A stretch of DNA of 13,255 nucleotides from positions 1 to 13,255 of the forward strand of contig CAJKQK010000056.1 of NCBI GenBank assembly GCA_905202055.1. Reading direction: 5' to 3'. The stretch is from an uncultured Oxalobacter sp. GTDB lineage: Bacteria; Pseudomonadota; Gammaproteobacteria; Burkholderiales; Burkholderiaceae_D. The position numbers were made by a program, and so were the translations under genes. The notes beneath the pieces were generated by a model. It worked only from the letters and a program-made list of their open reading frames with translations. It was not told the origin of the DNA and did not search any database. The first letter of the stretch is position 1; each line of letters begins with the position of its first letter. This document shows, one piece after another, positions 1 to 6,603 of the stretch.

Positions 1-850
1 TCCAGCCCTCGCCCTTACAGGTGGGGCAGCCCACGCCGCCGCACTTGTGGCACTGGACATCCATCTCGCAGGAGGGTTCCGTGAAGGGGAAGTGATGGGG
101 GCGGAACCGGGTTTTGGTGCCCTTGCCGTACAGCATCTCCACCACCGTGTTCAGGGTGCCCTTCAGATCCGCCATGGTGACGCCCTTGTCGATGACCATG
201 CCCTCCACCTGATGGAACATGGGGGAATGGGTTGCATCGCTGTCGACGCGGTACGTGCGACCCGGCGCGATGACCTTGACAGGCAAATCATGGGAACGGG
301 CATAACGCACCTGCATCGGGCTGGTATGCGTACGCAGCAACAAAGGCTTGCCTTCCGTATCGTTGCCTTCGATATAAAACGTATCCTGCATGGAACGCGC
401 AGGATGGTTCTCCGGGCTGTTCAATGCCGTGAAATTGGTCCAGTCCGTTTCGATTTCCGGGCCATCAGCCACGTCGAAACCGATTGAACCGAAAATCCGT
501 TCAATTCTTTCCCATGTTCTCATGACCGGGTGAATGCCGCCCTTGCCTCTTCCTCTGCCGGGAAGGGTCACGTCAATCGCTTCGGCATTCAGGCGGGCTT
601 GCATTTTTTCGTTGGCGAGTTCTTCACGGCGGGCGTTTAACGCCCCTTCGATTCTCCCCTTGGCATTATTAATGACCGCGCCTTGCGCCTTGCGCAATTC
701 GGGTGCCATCTTGCCAAGCGTCTTCATTTGTTCGGTAATCAATCCGGTCTTGCCGAGATATCTGGCTTTGGCATTTTCAAGCGCAACCGCATCCGGTGCG
801 TTTTCAAAATCTTGTTTTGCCAGAAGAACCAACTGTTCTAACGAGTCCAT
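1..850 (-). CDS. pheS: Phenylalanyl-tRNA synthetase alpha subunit, C-terminus cut by the window edge
   Basis: Cytoplasmic class II aminoacyl-tRNA synthetase alpha chain; it pairs with PheT to charge tRNA-Phe. About 283 codons are visible; the family is roughly 330-340 residues, so some 50-60 C-terminal residues lie beyond position 1. The start ATG at 850-848 gives MDSLEQLVLLAKQDFENA and has an AGGA Shine-Dalgarno about 9 nt upstream. The N-terminal part (to about residue 85) is the coiled-coil tRNA-binding arm, followed by the GRGRGKGGIHPVMRTWERI linker and the catalytic core with GRTYRVDSDATHSPMFHQVE (motif 2 region) and FPFTEPSCEMDVQ. A four-cysteine cluster C267-x2-C270-x4-C275-x2-C278 is visible near the cut; similar cysteines occur in many bacterial PheS and resemble a zinc knuckle. 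It is the last visible gene of the thrS-infC-rpmI-rplT-pheS block and is separated from rplT by a terminator-like hairpin. Confidence 0.97.
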   Translation of the reverse strand, partial: MDSLEQLVLLAKQDFENAPDAVALENAKARYLGKTGLITEQMKTLGKMAPELRKAQGAVINNAKGRIEGALNARREELANEKMQARLNAEAIDVTLPGRGRGKGGIHPVMRTWERIERIFGSIGFDVADGPEIETDWTNFTALNSPENHPARSMQDTFYIEGNDTEGKPLLLRTHTSPMQVRYARSHDLPVKVIAPGRTYRVDSDATHSPMFHQVEGMVIDKGVTMADLKGTLNTVVEMLYGKGTKTRFRPHHFPFTEPSCEMDVQCHKCGGVGCPTCKGEGW

Positions 851-895
851 GCTGTACGATCCTGTCAGATAACAGAAAATTAAAAGTAACAATAA

Positions 896-930
896 AAAAG
901 CGGGGCAAGTTCAGGCCTTGCCCCGCTTTT
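896..930 (-). terminator. Hairpin terminator or attenuator between rplT and pheS
   Basis: Arms at 896-909 and 917-930 are perfectly complementary over 14 bp (core CGGGGCAAG/CTTGCCCCG) around a 7-nt loop. Read on the minus strand the stem runs into a U-rich tract (CTTTTTTATT), so it fits a rho-independent terminator after rplT. It lies 46 nt before the pheS start, where enterobacteria place the pheST attenuator. No Phe-rich leader ORF like E. coli pheM is visible in the 102-nt gap, so partial termination or true separation of pheS from the ribosomal genes are both possible. Confidence 0.85.
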
Positions 931-952
931 ATCTATGCAAGCTGCAACACGA

Positions 953-1312
953 TCAAGCCGCGATAGCAGCCTTCACCTGATTTACGATAGCAGCGAAAGC
1001 AGGTTTGTCCGCTACAGCCATATCGGCCAGAACCTTGCGATCCAGTTCGATAGAGGCTTTTTTCAGACCATTCATGAATACGCTGTATGACATACCCAGT
1101 TCACGGGTAGCAGCGTTGATACGGGTAATCCACAGAGCGCGGAATACACGCTTTTTGTTACGACGGTCACGATAGGCATATTGGCCTGCCTTCATGACAG
1201 CTTCTTTTGCTACACGAAATACCGAGCTGCGACGGCCACGAAAGCCTTTTGCTTCAGCAAGTATTTTTTTATGACGGGCCCGTGCGGTGACCCCACGTTT
1301 TACTCTGGACAT
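953..1312 (-). CDS. rplT: 50S ribosomal protein L20
   Basis: A 119-residue basic protein of the usual L20 length, opening with MSRVKRGVTARARHKKILAE and containing RGRRSSVFRVAKEAVMKAGQ and YAYRDRRNKKRVFRALWI, the conserved 23S rRNA-binding regions. It is a primary binder in 50S assembly, and in E. coli and Bacillus it also represses translation of its own operon by binding the leader RNA. The Shine-Dalgarno AAGGAAAG lies about 5 nt before the ATG at 1312. It follows rpmI with only 29 nt between, so the two are cotranscribed and probably translationally coupled. Nothing about the protein is unusual. Confidence 0.98.
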   Translation of the reverse strand: MSRVKRGVTARARHKKILAEAKGFRGRRSSVFRVAKEAVMKAGQYAYRDRRNKKRVFRALWITRINAATRELGMSYSVFMNGLKKASIELDRKVLADMAVADKPAFAAIVNQVKAAIAA

Positions 1313-1341
1313 GTTCTTTCCTTGTTATTCGTGTTGATGGA

Positions 1342-1539
1342 TCAGGCGCTGGGCATCATGCGCAATACGGACGATACATCGCTCGCATTGACATTGGTCA
1401 TTCCACGCAACTGGCGTTTGGCTTTGGTGGTTTTTTTGGTCAGGATGTGGCGTTTGAAAGCCTGTGCACATTTGACGGTTCCACCCGGACGAACGCGAAA
1501 ACGTTTTTTCGCGCCGCTTTTGGTTTTCATTTTTGGCAT
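1342..1539 (-). CDS. rpmI: 50S ribosomal protein L35
   Basis: A 65-residue, very basic protein that matches L35 over its full length: MPKMKTKSGAKKRFRV at the N-terminus, the KRHILTKKTTKAKRQLRG core, and a C-terminal VLRMMPSA close to the family's usual ending. It is a structural protein of the large ribosomal subunit. It lies between infC and rplT as in most proteobacteria. Its ribosome-binding site (AGGAG at 1546-1550) is partly covered by a short perfect hairpin, which makes it the likely control point for the rpmI-rplT pair. Confidence 0.98.
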   Translation of the reverse strand: MPKMKTKSGAKKRFRVRPGGTVKCAQAFKRHILTKKTTKAKRQLRGMTNVNASDVSSVLRMMPSA

Positions 1540-1688
1540 GTTTTACTCCTGTCTTTTCAGACAGTTCCTCTTTTTAATATGATCACAGGTGGCAACACTC
1601 GCTGCACTTGAATGCCTGTTCTCACTTGTTTTACAACGGCAAACGCCGCTGCGCTCTATCCGCCGTTTGAAAAACGACGGAAAAGATT
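1540..1688 (-). promoter_or_regulatory. Structured infC-rpmI leader, candidate L20 autoregulatory region
   Basis: This 149-nt gap contains three hairpins on the minus strand. The first, at 1660-1680, is a 9-bp stem (CCGTCGTTT / AAACGGCGG with one G-U pair) and a 3-nt loop just after the infC stop. The second, at 1637-1648, is a 4-bp stem with loop GTTT. The third, at 1549-1564, is a perfect 6-bp stem CTGTCT/AGACAG with a GAAA tetraloop whose 3' arm overlaps the first two bases of the rpmI AGGAG. None of the stems is followed by a U-run, so they do not look like terminators. In E. coli L20 represses rpmI-rplT from RNA structure in this interval; a similar role here is inference from position. 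Confidence 0.5.
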
Positions 1689-2210
1689 CTATTTCTTTTT
1701 CTTCGGTGCCAGAACCATCACCATCTGGCGACCTTCCATTTTCGGAAACTGCTCGACCTGTCCGACCTCTTCCAGATCCTGTTTCAGACGTTCGAGCATA
1801 CGGAATCCGATATCCTGATGAGCCATTTCACGCCCACGGAAACGCAGGGTAACCTTGCATTTGTCACCGTCTTCAAGAAACTTTATCAAATTGCGTAACT
1901 TGATATTATAGTCCCCTTCGTCCGTTCCCGGGCGAAATTTGACTTCCTTGACCGAAACAACCTTCTGTTTCAGTTTCGCCTCATGGGCTTTTTTCTGTTC
2001 GGCATATTTGAACTTGCCGTAATCCATGAGACGACAGACAGGCGGATGTGCATTGGGCGCGATCTCGACCAGATCGACATCAGCTTCTTCCGCCAGCTTG
2101 AAAGCATCCTGAAGGCTGACAATACCAATCGGCTCATTGTCTACGCCGACAAGGCGCACTTCCTGAGCTGAAATCTCGCCGTTCAAGCGATGTGACTTAT
2201 CAGTAGCTAT
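1689..2210 (-). CDS. infC: Translation initiation factor IF-3, probable ATA start
   Basis: Binds the 30S subunit, prevents premature 50S joining and checks start-codon and initiator-tRNA fidelity. With the start proposed here the protein has 173 residues: MATDKSHRLNGEIS, then the N-domain, the signature region CRLMDYGKFKYAEQKK, the C-domain with VKFRPGTDEGDYNIKLRN and RFRGREMAHQDIG, and the ending MEGRQMVMVLAPKKKK. No in-frame ATG precedes the conserved region; a TTG start at 2186 would drop ATDKSHR, which is shared by beta-proteobacterial IF3. The ATA at 2210-2208 has GGGGA 6 nt upstream, so I take it as the start; an ATC two codons further up would sit directly on that Shine-Dalgarno. Rare AUU-type starts allow IF3 to repress itself in E. 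coli. It lies 44 nt downstream of thrS. Confidence 0.95.
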   Translation of the reverse strand: MATDKSHRLNGEISAQEVRLVGVDNEPIGIVSLQDAFKLAEEADVDLVEIAPNAHPPVCRLMDYGKFKYAEQKKAHEAKLKQKVVSVKEVKFRPGTDEGDYNIKLRNLIKFLEDGDKCKVTLRFRGREMAHQDIGFRMLERLKQDLEEVGQVEQFPKMEGRQMVMVLAPKKKK

Positions 2211-2254
2211 CTTGATTCCCCGCTTAAAAAAGTTATACCGTTTGCTTTATGAAC

Positions 2255-4162
2255 TTATTGTTTCGACTGGATTTCGCTTTCCATACGAGCCATCAGTTCA
2301 TCTACCGTCATGACGCCCAGATCGACGCCTCCACGTGCACGAACGGCAACTGTGTTTGCATTTTTTTCCTTATCGCCGACAACAATCAAATAAGGAACCT
2401 TGTTTACAGAATGATCGCGTATTTTATAGGTAATTTTTTCGTTTCGCAAATCCACTTCGGCCCTGAAACCTGCTTTTTTCATCGTTTGAACAACACTTTG
2501 CGCGTATTCAGCCTGTCCGTCCGAGATATTCAAAACGATGGCATGGACAGGTGCCAGCCACAAAGGCATCGCTCCGGCATGGTTTTCGATCAGGATACCG
2601 ATAAAGCGCTCCAGTGAACCCAGAATGGCGCGATGGATCATGACAGGAATCTTGCGGGTGTTGTCTTCGGCGACATACTCGGCACCCAGTCTCATCGGCA
2701 TGGAGAAATCGACCTGGATCGTACCGCATTGCCACATCCGGCCAATGGCGTCTTTCAGGGTATATTCGATTTTCGGGCCATAGAAAGCCCCCTCGCCCGG
2801 AGACACTTCATATGAACAGCCGGAACGTTCCAGCGACTGGATCAACGCGTTTTCAGCCTTGTCCCACGCCTCGTCGGACCCCACCCGTTTTTCAGGACGG
2901 GTGGCGATTTTGTAAATGATGTCGGTAAAACCGAAGTCCCGATAAACTTTTTTCAGCAGGTCGGTGAAAGCGACGCATTCATCCAGAATCTGGTCTTCGG
3001 TACAGAAAATGTGTCCGTCGTCCTGCGTAAAACCGCGAACGCGCATCATGCCGTGCAACGAGCCGGATGGCTCGTTACGATGGCATTGGCCGAATTCGCC
3101 ATAACGCAACGGCAATTCACGATAGGAGTGCAGATTGGAACGATAAATCTGGACATGTCCCGGACAGTTCATCGGTTTTAACGCATAAATGCGGTTTTCC
3201 GATTCGGTCGTAAACATATTTTCCTTATAGTTGTCCCAATGACCGGATTTTTCCCACAGGGAACGATCCAGAATCTGCGGCCCCTTGACTTCCTGATAGC
3301 CATTTTCCTGATAGACGCGACGCATGTACTGTTCGACCTGTTGCCAGATCGTCCAGCCTTTTGCATGCCAGAAAATCAGGCCCGGCGCTTCGTCCTGGAA
3401 ATGGAACAGGTCCAGCGAACGCCCCAGACGGCGATGATCGCGTTTTTCAGCCTCTTCCAGCATATGAAGATAAGCATCCTGATCTTCTTTTTTGGCCCAT
3501 GCCGTTCCGTAAATGCGCTGCAGCATTTCATTATCTGAATTGCCGCGCCAGTATGCACCTGCCAGACGCATCAGCTTGAAAACCTTCAGCTTGCCATTGG
3601 CCGGTACGTGAGGACCGCGGCACAGGTCGGTAAAGCCGCCACTGGTATAAAGGGATACATCTTCATTTTGCGGAATCGATTCGATGATTTCGGCTTTATA
3701 GTCTTCTCCGATCGACTTGAAGTAGGCAACCGCTTCGTCCCGTGGCAACACTTTCCGGGTTACTTCCTCGTTTTTGCGAGCCAGTTCGGTCATTTTCTTT
3801 TCAATGGCCTGCAAATCTTCGGGTGTAAATGGCCGTTTGTAAGAAAAATCGTAATAAAAACCATTATCGATCACCGGCCCGATCGTTACCTGCGCATCCG
3901 GGAATAACTGTTTGACGGCATAGGCCAGCAAATGGGCCGTGGAATGACGCAGGATATCAACGCCTTCAGGATCGCGGTCTGTCACGATAGACAGATCGAC
4001 ATCGCCATCGATCACATAGGAAGTATCAACCAGTTTGCCGTTTACTTTTCCTGCGATAGCCGCTTTGGCAAGGCCGCTACCGATAGAGGCCGCTACCTGT
4101 GAAACGGTTACCGGTTCACTGAATTCGCGCACAGAACCGTCGGGAAGCCGAACTGAAATCAT
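2255..4162 (-). CDS. thrS: Threonyl-tRNA synthetase
   Basis: Cytoplasmic class II synthetase that charges tRNA-Thr and edits mischarged serine. The start at 4162 gives MISVRLPDGSVREF and 635 residues (E. coli has 642). An upstream in-frame GTG at 4183 is rejected because the GGAGA Shine-Dalgarno lies between it and the ATG at 4162. Domain order: TGS (about 1-60); editing domain with H73-x3-H77 and C181-R-G-P-H185; catalytic core with C333 in MNCPGH, motif 2 region RYGEFGQCHRNEPSGSLHG, H384 and H510 (the three expected zinc ligands), and motif 3 around 510-525; then the anticodon-binding domain to the end. All key residues are present. It heads the thrS-infC-rpmI-rplT-pheS block and is preceded by an unusual array of terminator-like hairpins. 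Confidence 0.98.
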   Translation of the reverse strand: MISVRLPDGSVREFSEPVTVSQVAASIGSGLAKAAIAGKVNGKLVDTSYVIDGDVDLSIVTDRDPEGVDILRHSTAHLLAYAVKQLFPDAQVTIGPVIDNGFYYDFSYKRPFTPEDLQAIEKKMTELARKNEEVTRKVLPRDEAVAYFKSIGEDYKAEIIESIPQNEDVSLYTSGGFTDLCRGPHVPANGKLKVFKLMRLAGAYWRGNSDNEMLQRIYGTAWAKKEDQDAYLHMLEEAEKRDHRRLGRSLDLFHFQDEAPGLIFWHAKGWTIWQQVEQYMRRVYQENGYQEVKGPQILDRSLWEKSGHWDNYKENMFTTESENRIYALKPMNCPGHVQIYRSNLHSYRELPLRYGEFGQCHRNEPSGSLHGMMRVRGFTQDDGHIFCTEDQILDECVAFTDLLKKVYRDFGFTDIIYKIATRPEKRVGSDEAWDKAENALIQSLERSGCSYEVSPGEGAFYGPKIEYTLKDAIGRMWQCGTIQVDFSMPMRLGAEYVAEDNTRKIPVMIHRAILGSLERFIGILIENHAGAMPLWLAPVHAIVLNISDGQAEYAQSVVQTMKKAGFRAEVDLRNEKITYKIRDHSVNKVPYLIVVGDKEKNANTVAVRARGGVDLGVMTVDELMARMESEIQSKQ

Positions 4163-4183
4163 GATGTCTCCAAAAACCAGCAC

Positions 4184-4204
4184 AAAAAGACGGCACTAAC
4201 CGTC
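4184..4204 (-). terminator. thrS-proximal terminator-like hairpin
   Basis: On the minus strand GACGG - TTAGTG - CCGTC is followed at once by TTTTTG. It ends about 14 nt before the thrS Shine-Dalgarno, so any RNA stopping here would not express thrS; that makes it a candidate attenuator rather than the end of a gene. With its flank it resembles the hairpin at 4268-4286 (shared GCACAAAAA and GGCAC-AACCG blocks on the plus strand). Confidence 0.5.
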
Positions 4205-4223
4205 ATCAGAATTAAAACACAAC

Positions 4224-4245
4224 AAAAAAACGCGGGCCTGCCGCG
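4224..4245 (-). terminator. Strong terminator-like hairpin upstream of thrS
   Basis: On the minus strand CGCGG - CAGGC - CCGCG is followed by seven consecutive T. This GC-rich stem with a long U-tract is the strongest of the three structures here. No complete gene reads into it from the right except tRNA-Val about 350 nt away, so it is either a late terminator of the tRNA transcript or a transcription attenuator in the thrS leader. Confidence 0.6.
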
Positions 4246-4267
4246 CTTTTCAGACACTCACTGGCAC

Positions 4268-4286
4268 AAAAAACCGGCACAACCGG
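4268..4286 (-). terminator. Third terminator-like hairpin upstream of thrS
   Basis: On the minus strand CCGG - TTGTG - CCGG is followed by six T. The stem is only 4 bp, so on its own it would be weak. It is an imperfect repeat of the module at 4184-4204: compare plus-strand 4263-4286 with 4179-4204. Confidence 0.4.
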
Positions 4287-4595
4287 AAGAAAAATGAAAT
4301 TGTCGCCATTGAATAATCGTCATTTCGATAACTTTAGCACAGAACGAATGTCACACAAAGCCATGTTAAAGCCAACCGGAACCTGCATGAAAAAAACCTT
4401 TATTCAGATGGAAAAAATTTTTCATGTCAAAAACAGGCGAAAATACAGGAAAAACCCCTTCAAAAAAGAAAGTGTTTGATTGATAATGCCGAAGGGAAAT
4501 CCTTTTTTGGGATATGAATGATTCCAGAAAATCCCCGTCAAACAATAAAGGAGAAGAACCGGAACCAGACAGACGGGGTAAACCCCAAAGGATGT
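4287..4595. other. AT-rich non-coding stretch between thrS leader and tRNA-Val
   Basis: No convincing gene. A plus-strand ORF at 4294-4479 is lysine- and phenylalanine-rich, has no good ribosome-binding site and matches nothing I recognise. The stretch should hold the thrS promoter on the minus strand, but I cannot choose a -35/-10 pair with confidence. It contains a 9-bp inverted repeat (4386-4394 and 4418-4426) and a short GGGG-TTTA-CCCC hairpin (4575-4586) about 10 nt after the tRNA 3' end, not followed by a T-run. Confidence 0.5.
4386..4426. repeat. Inverted repeat CATGAAAAA...TTTTTCATG
   Basis: Perfect 9-bp arms at 4386-4394 and 4418-4426 are separated by 23 nt. The right arm lies inside a further palindromic run, GAAAAAATTTTTC. 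It could be a regulator site for thrS or chance in an AT-rich region; the A/T-tract composition makes chance quite possible. Confidence 0.35.
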
Positions 4596-4672
4596 TGGTA
4601 GGCACGATTGGACTCGAACCAACGACCCCTACCATGTCAAGGTAGTGCTCTAACCAGCTGAGCTACGCGCCT
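4596..4672 (-). tRNA. tRNA-Val (anticodon GAC)
   Basis: A 77-nt cloverleaf. The acceptor AGGCGCG pairs with CGTGCCT (one G-U pair), and U8 and A9 are followed by the D-stem GCTC with A14. The anticodon arm is CTACC-TTGACAT-GGTAG with GAC in the loop, the T arm contains GGTTCGAGTCC, the discriminator is A, and CCA is encoded. GAC reads GUC and GUU valine codons. The gene stands alone; its own promoter lies directly upstream. Confidence 0.97.
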
Positions 4673-4682
4673 AAAGATTGAG

Positions 4683-4688
4683 ATTATA
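4683..4688 (-). promoter_or_regulatory. -10 box of the tRNA-Val promoter
   Basis: A perfect TATAAT on the minus strand ends 11 nt before the mature tRNA 5' base at 4672, so the transcript would start only a few bases upstream of the tRNA. About 17-18 bp further up is only a weak -35 match (CGTCAAA). The spacing fits a tRNA promoter with a very short 5' leader. Confidence 0.65.
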
Positions 4689-4973
4689 GCAGAATAAAAT
4701 AAATTTTGACGATACCTATTATTTTTGCGGCCATAATGTTGCAAAAAGACAACATTCATGGAAATTAGTAAACTATCAACATCAATTGTAAATTTTGATT
4801 AAGAAAGCGTGATAAAAAGACAAAAAGTTTCCACCAGTTAATACATTTAAAACATTTGTATTTCATAAAGAGTTAAATGAACCGATTCCGGCTTTTCATG
4901 ATTTCCCCAAATGTATGTGTAAAATTTTAAACAAAATTTAAACAGAAAGACTGATTTACGGTGAGGTCCCTTT
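4689..4973. other. AT-rich divergent intergenic region before the tolC-like gene
   Basis: No coding ORF is credible. It separates the minus-strand tRNA-Val from the plus-strand secretion genes and must contain the promoter of the latter. Near 4840-4860 there is a run with TACA...TGTA ends around an A/T core (ACATTTAAAACATTTGTA), and near 4920-4935 a TGTAAAAT that could be a -10, but no matching -35 at normal distance. The ribosome-binding site GTGAGG lies about 7 nt before the ATG at 4974. I see no c-di-GMP riboswitch-like motif. Confidence 0.5.
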
Positions 4974-6494
4974 ATGAAATTCAAACTCCTATCCCTTGCA
5001 ATCGGCAGTGCAATTCTGACGCTGTCCGGATTGGCAAATGCCCAGACAACGTTGACGGCCGCCGTCGATTACACACTTCGCAACAACCCGGATGTGGCAA
5101 TCGAGACAAGGCAGAGACGTTCAGTCGACGAAGCGCTTTTGGGGGCCTATAGCGGCTATATGCCACGTGTCGATCTGGGCTGGGGGGTTGGCAAGGAAAA
5201 GGCCAAAAACAGCAATACAGCCTATCAGTGGAGCGACAGCCTGACACGCCGTGAAAAATCAGTCACCCTGTCACAAATGCTTTTCGACAGTTTTGCAACG
5301 GCCAACGAAGTCGCCAGAAACCGGGCCCGCATGCAATCGTCGGCTTACAAGGTCTCAGGCACGGCCGAGCAAATTGCATTGAAAGTGGTGGAATCCTATC
5401 TGGATGTTCTGCGTTTACGTGAAAATGTCCGTCTGACTCAGGAAAACCTGCAAAACCATCAGAAAACTTACGACCAGATTTCTTTGCGTGCCACAAGCGG
5501 TATCGGCCGACAGTCCGACGTCGATCAGGCAGAAGCCCGTCTGGCTCTGGCAAAATCGAATCTGGTTTCCGCCGAAGCCAACTTGCGCGATGCTGAAATC
5601 AATTACCAGCGCTTTACCGGTATGCATCCTGACGAGCTGATCCAGCCGGATGGCCCGACGGATGAAATCATGCCGAAAAATCTGGAAGACGCGCTGGTAA
5701 AAGCCCGCGATAACAATCCACTTTTGAAGCAGTCCAAAGCCGATATCGACGCAGCTAACGCCCAGTATAATGCGGCCAAATCAGCATTTGGCCCACGTTT
5801 CGACTTGCAGGCAGGCCTGAATTACACGGACGATTCCGGCGGTGTTGAAGGCCCGAACGATTCAAAGTATGCCATGATCCGCATGAACTGGAATATTTTG
5901 CGGGGTGGTGCGGATTATGCACGCCTTGGTGAAACAAAACAGCTTTCGTATCAGGCACTGGAAATCATGAAACGAACCATGATGCAGCTCGACCAAAGCA
6001 CCAGCCTGTCATGGAACACTTTTGTTTCCGCCCATGAACGCCTGCCAAGCCTGCTGCAACATGCCGAATCAAGCCTAGCTACCCGCGATGCCTACACCAA
6101 GCAGTTCAGCATCGGACAACGTACCCTGGTCGACTTGCTCGATACCGAAAACGAGTACTACACCTCGACTGTCGAATACGTTAACGGACAATATATGGAA
6201 TTGTTTGCGCGGTTCCGCCTGATGGCCGATATGGGCACTTTGCTGGCATCCTTAAACGTCAAACCGCTTGTTGAAAGCGACCCATCCAAACGCGTCGAAC
6301 ACAGCAATCCGTGGACGCGTGCCGATTACAGCAAAGAGGAAAAGAAACAGGCTGCCGTCATACAGGAAGAACCGGCACAACCTGAACTTGAGGCTGATCC
6401 GGTCATAAGACCGGTTGAAGAAAAATCGTCTCTGGACAAAGAGCCTGTTCTTGAGGCACAACCGGATTTGATCGTAAACCCCGACAAAAAATAA
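4974..6494 (+). CDS. TolC-family outer-membrane channel of a type I secretion system (LapE-like)
   Basis: Outer-membrane exit duct for a type I secretion substrate, expected to dock onto the LapB-LapC-like pair encoded at 10143-13255. Of 506 residues, the first 23 form a signal peptide (MKFKLLSLAIG, hydrophobic core, cleavage after ANA). Two TolC/OEP repeats follow (about 25-225 and 235-430), rich in long amphipathic helices; the stretches QTTLTAAVDYTLRNNPDVAI, FDSFATANEVARNRARM, SGIGRQSDVDQAEARLALA and GQRTLVDLLDTENEYYTS are typical of the LapE/AggA-type secretion branch. About 70 extra residues at the C-terminus are Glu-, Pro- and Lys-rich with no predicted barrel or helix character. The start has a good Shine-Dalgarno. 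It lies upstream of the lapG-lapD pair rather than directly beside the transporter. Family assignment is firm; the pairing with LapBC is from context. Confidence 0.93.
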   Translation: MKFKLLSLAIGSAILTLSGLANAQTTLTAAVDYTLRNNPDVAIETRQRRSVDEALLGAYSGYMPRVDLGWGVGKEKAKNSNTAYQWSDSLTRREKSVTLSQMLFDSFATANEVARNRARMQSSAYKVSGTAEQIALKVVESYLDVLRLRENVRLTQENLQNHQKTYDQISLRATSGIGRQSDVDQAEARLALAKSNLVSAEANLRDAEINYQRFTGMHPDELIQPDGPTDEIMPKNLEDALVKARDNNPLLKQSKADIDAANAQYNAAKSAFGPRFDLQAGLNYTDDSGGVEGPNDSKYAMIRMNWNILRGGADYARLGETKQLSYQALEIMKRTMMQLDQSTSLSWNTFVSAHERLPSLLQHAESSLATRDAYTKQFSIGQRTLVDLLDTENEYYTSTVEYVNGQYMELFARFRLMADMGTLLASLNVKPLVESDPSKRVEHSNPWTRADYSKEEKKQAAVIQEEPAQPELEADPVIRPVEEKSSLDKEPVLEAQPDLIVNPDKK

Positions 6495-6512
6495 TCCGCT
6501 TCAAGTTGATGT

Positions 6513-6543
6513 TACCCGGCGCGATCTCTTACGTTGCCGGGTA
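6513..6543 (+). terminator. Hairpin after the tolC-like gene
   Basis: Arms TACCCGGC (6513-6520) and GCCGGGTA (6536-6543) form a perfect 8-bp stem with a 15-nt loop, 19 nt after the stop codon. It is followed by TATTTATG rather than a clean T-run, so termination may be partial and some readthrough into the lapG-like gene is possible. Confidence 0.55.
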
Positions 6544-6603
6544 TATTTATGTCTAAAAAGAGATTTATGCAATAATCCGGTAATACTTCTCCGAAATTGT
6601 CAT

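Noticed and set aside
47..872. Plus-strand ORFs of 146 and 112 codons
   Set aside because: They are antisense shadows of pheS; the minus strand encodes an uninterrupted, conserved PheS over the same bases.
1181..1852. Plus-strand ORFs over rplT, rpmI and infC
   Set aside because: Shadows of three clearly recognised ribosomal and initiation-factor genes on the other strand; hydrophobic or arginine/proline-rich noise with no family resemblance.
4294..4479. 61-codon plus-strand ORF upstream of tRNA-Val
   Set aside because: AT-rich, Lys/Phe-biased, no ribosome-binding site and no recognisable motif; more likely non-coding thrS upstream region.
4596..4672. tRNA-Val as the attachment site of a genomic island carrying the secretion genes
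   Set aside because: The tRNA 3' end faces thrS, not the secretion cluster, and I see no repeated tRNA 3' segment, integrase or mobility gene in the window.
4689..4973. c-di-GMP riboswitch before the tolC-like gene
   Set aside because: The region is AT-rich and shows none of the conserved GEMM core or paired stems by eye; a covariance-model search would settle it.
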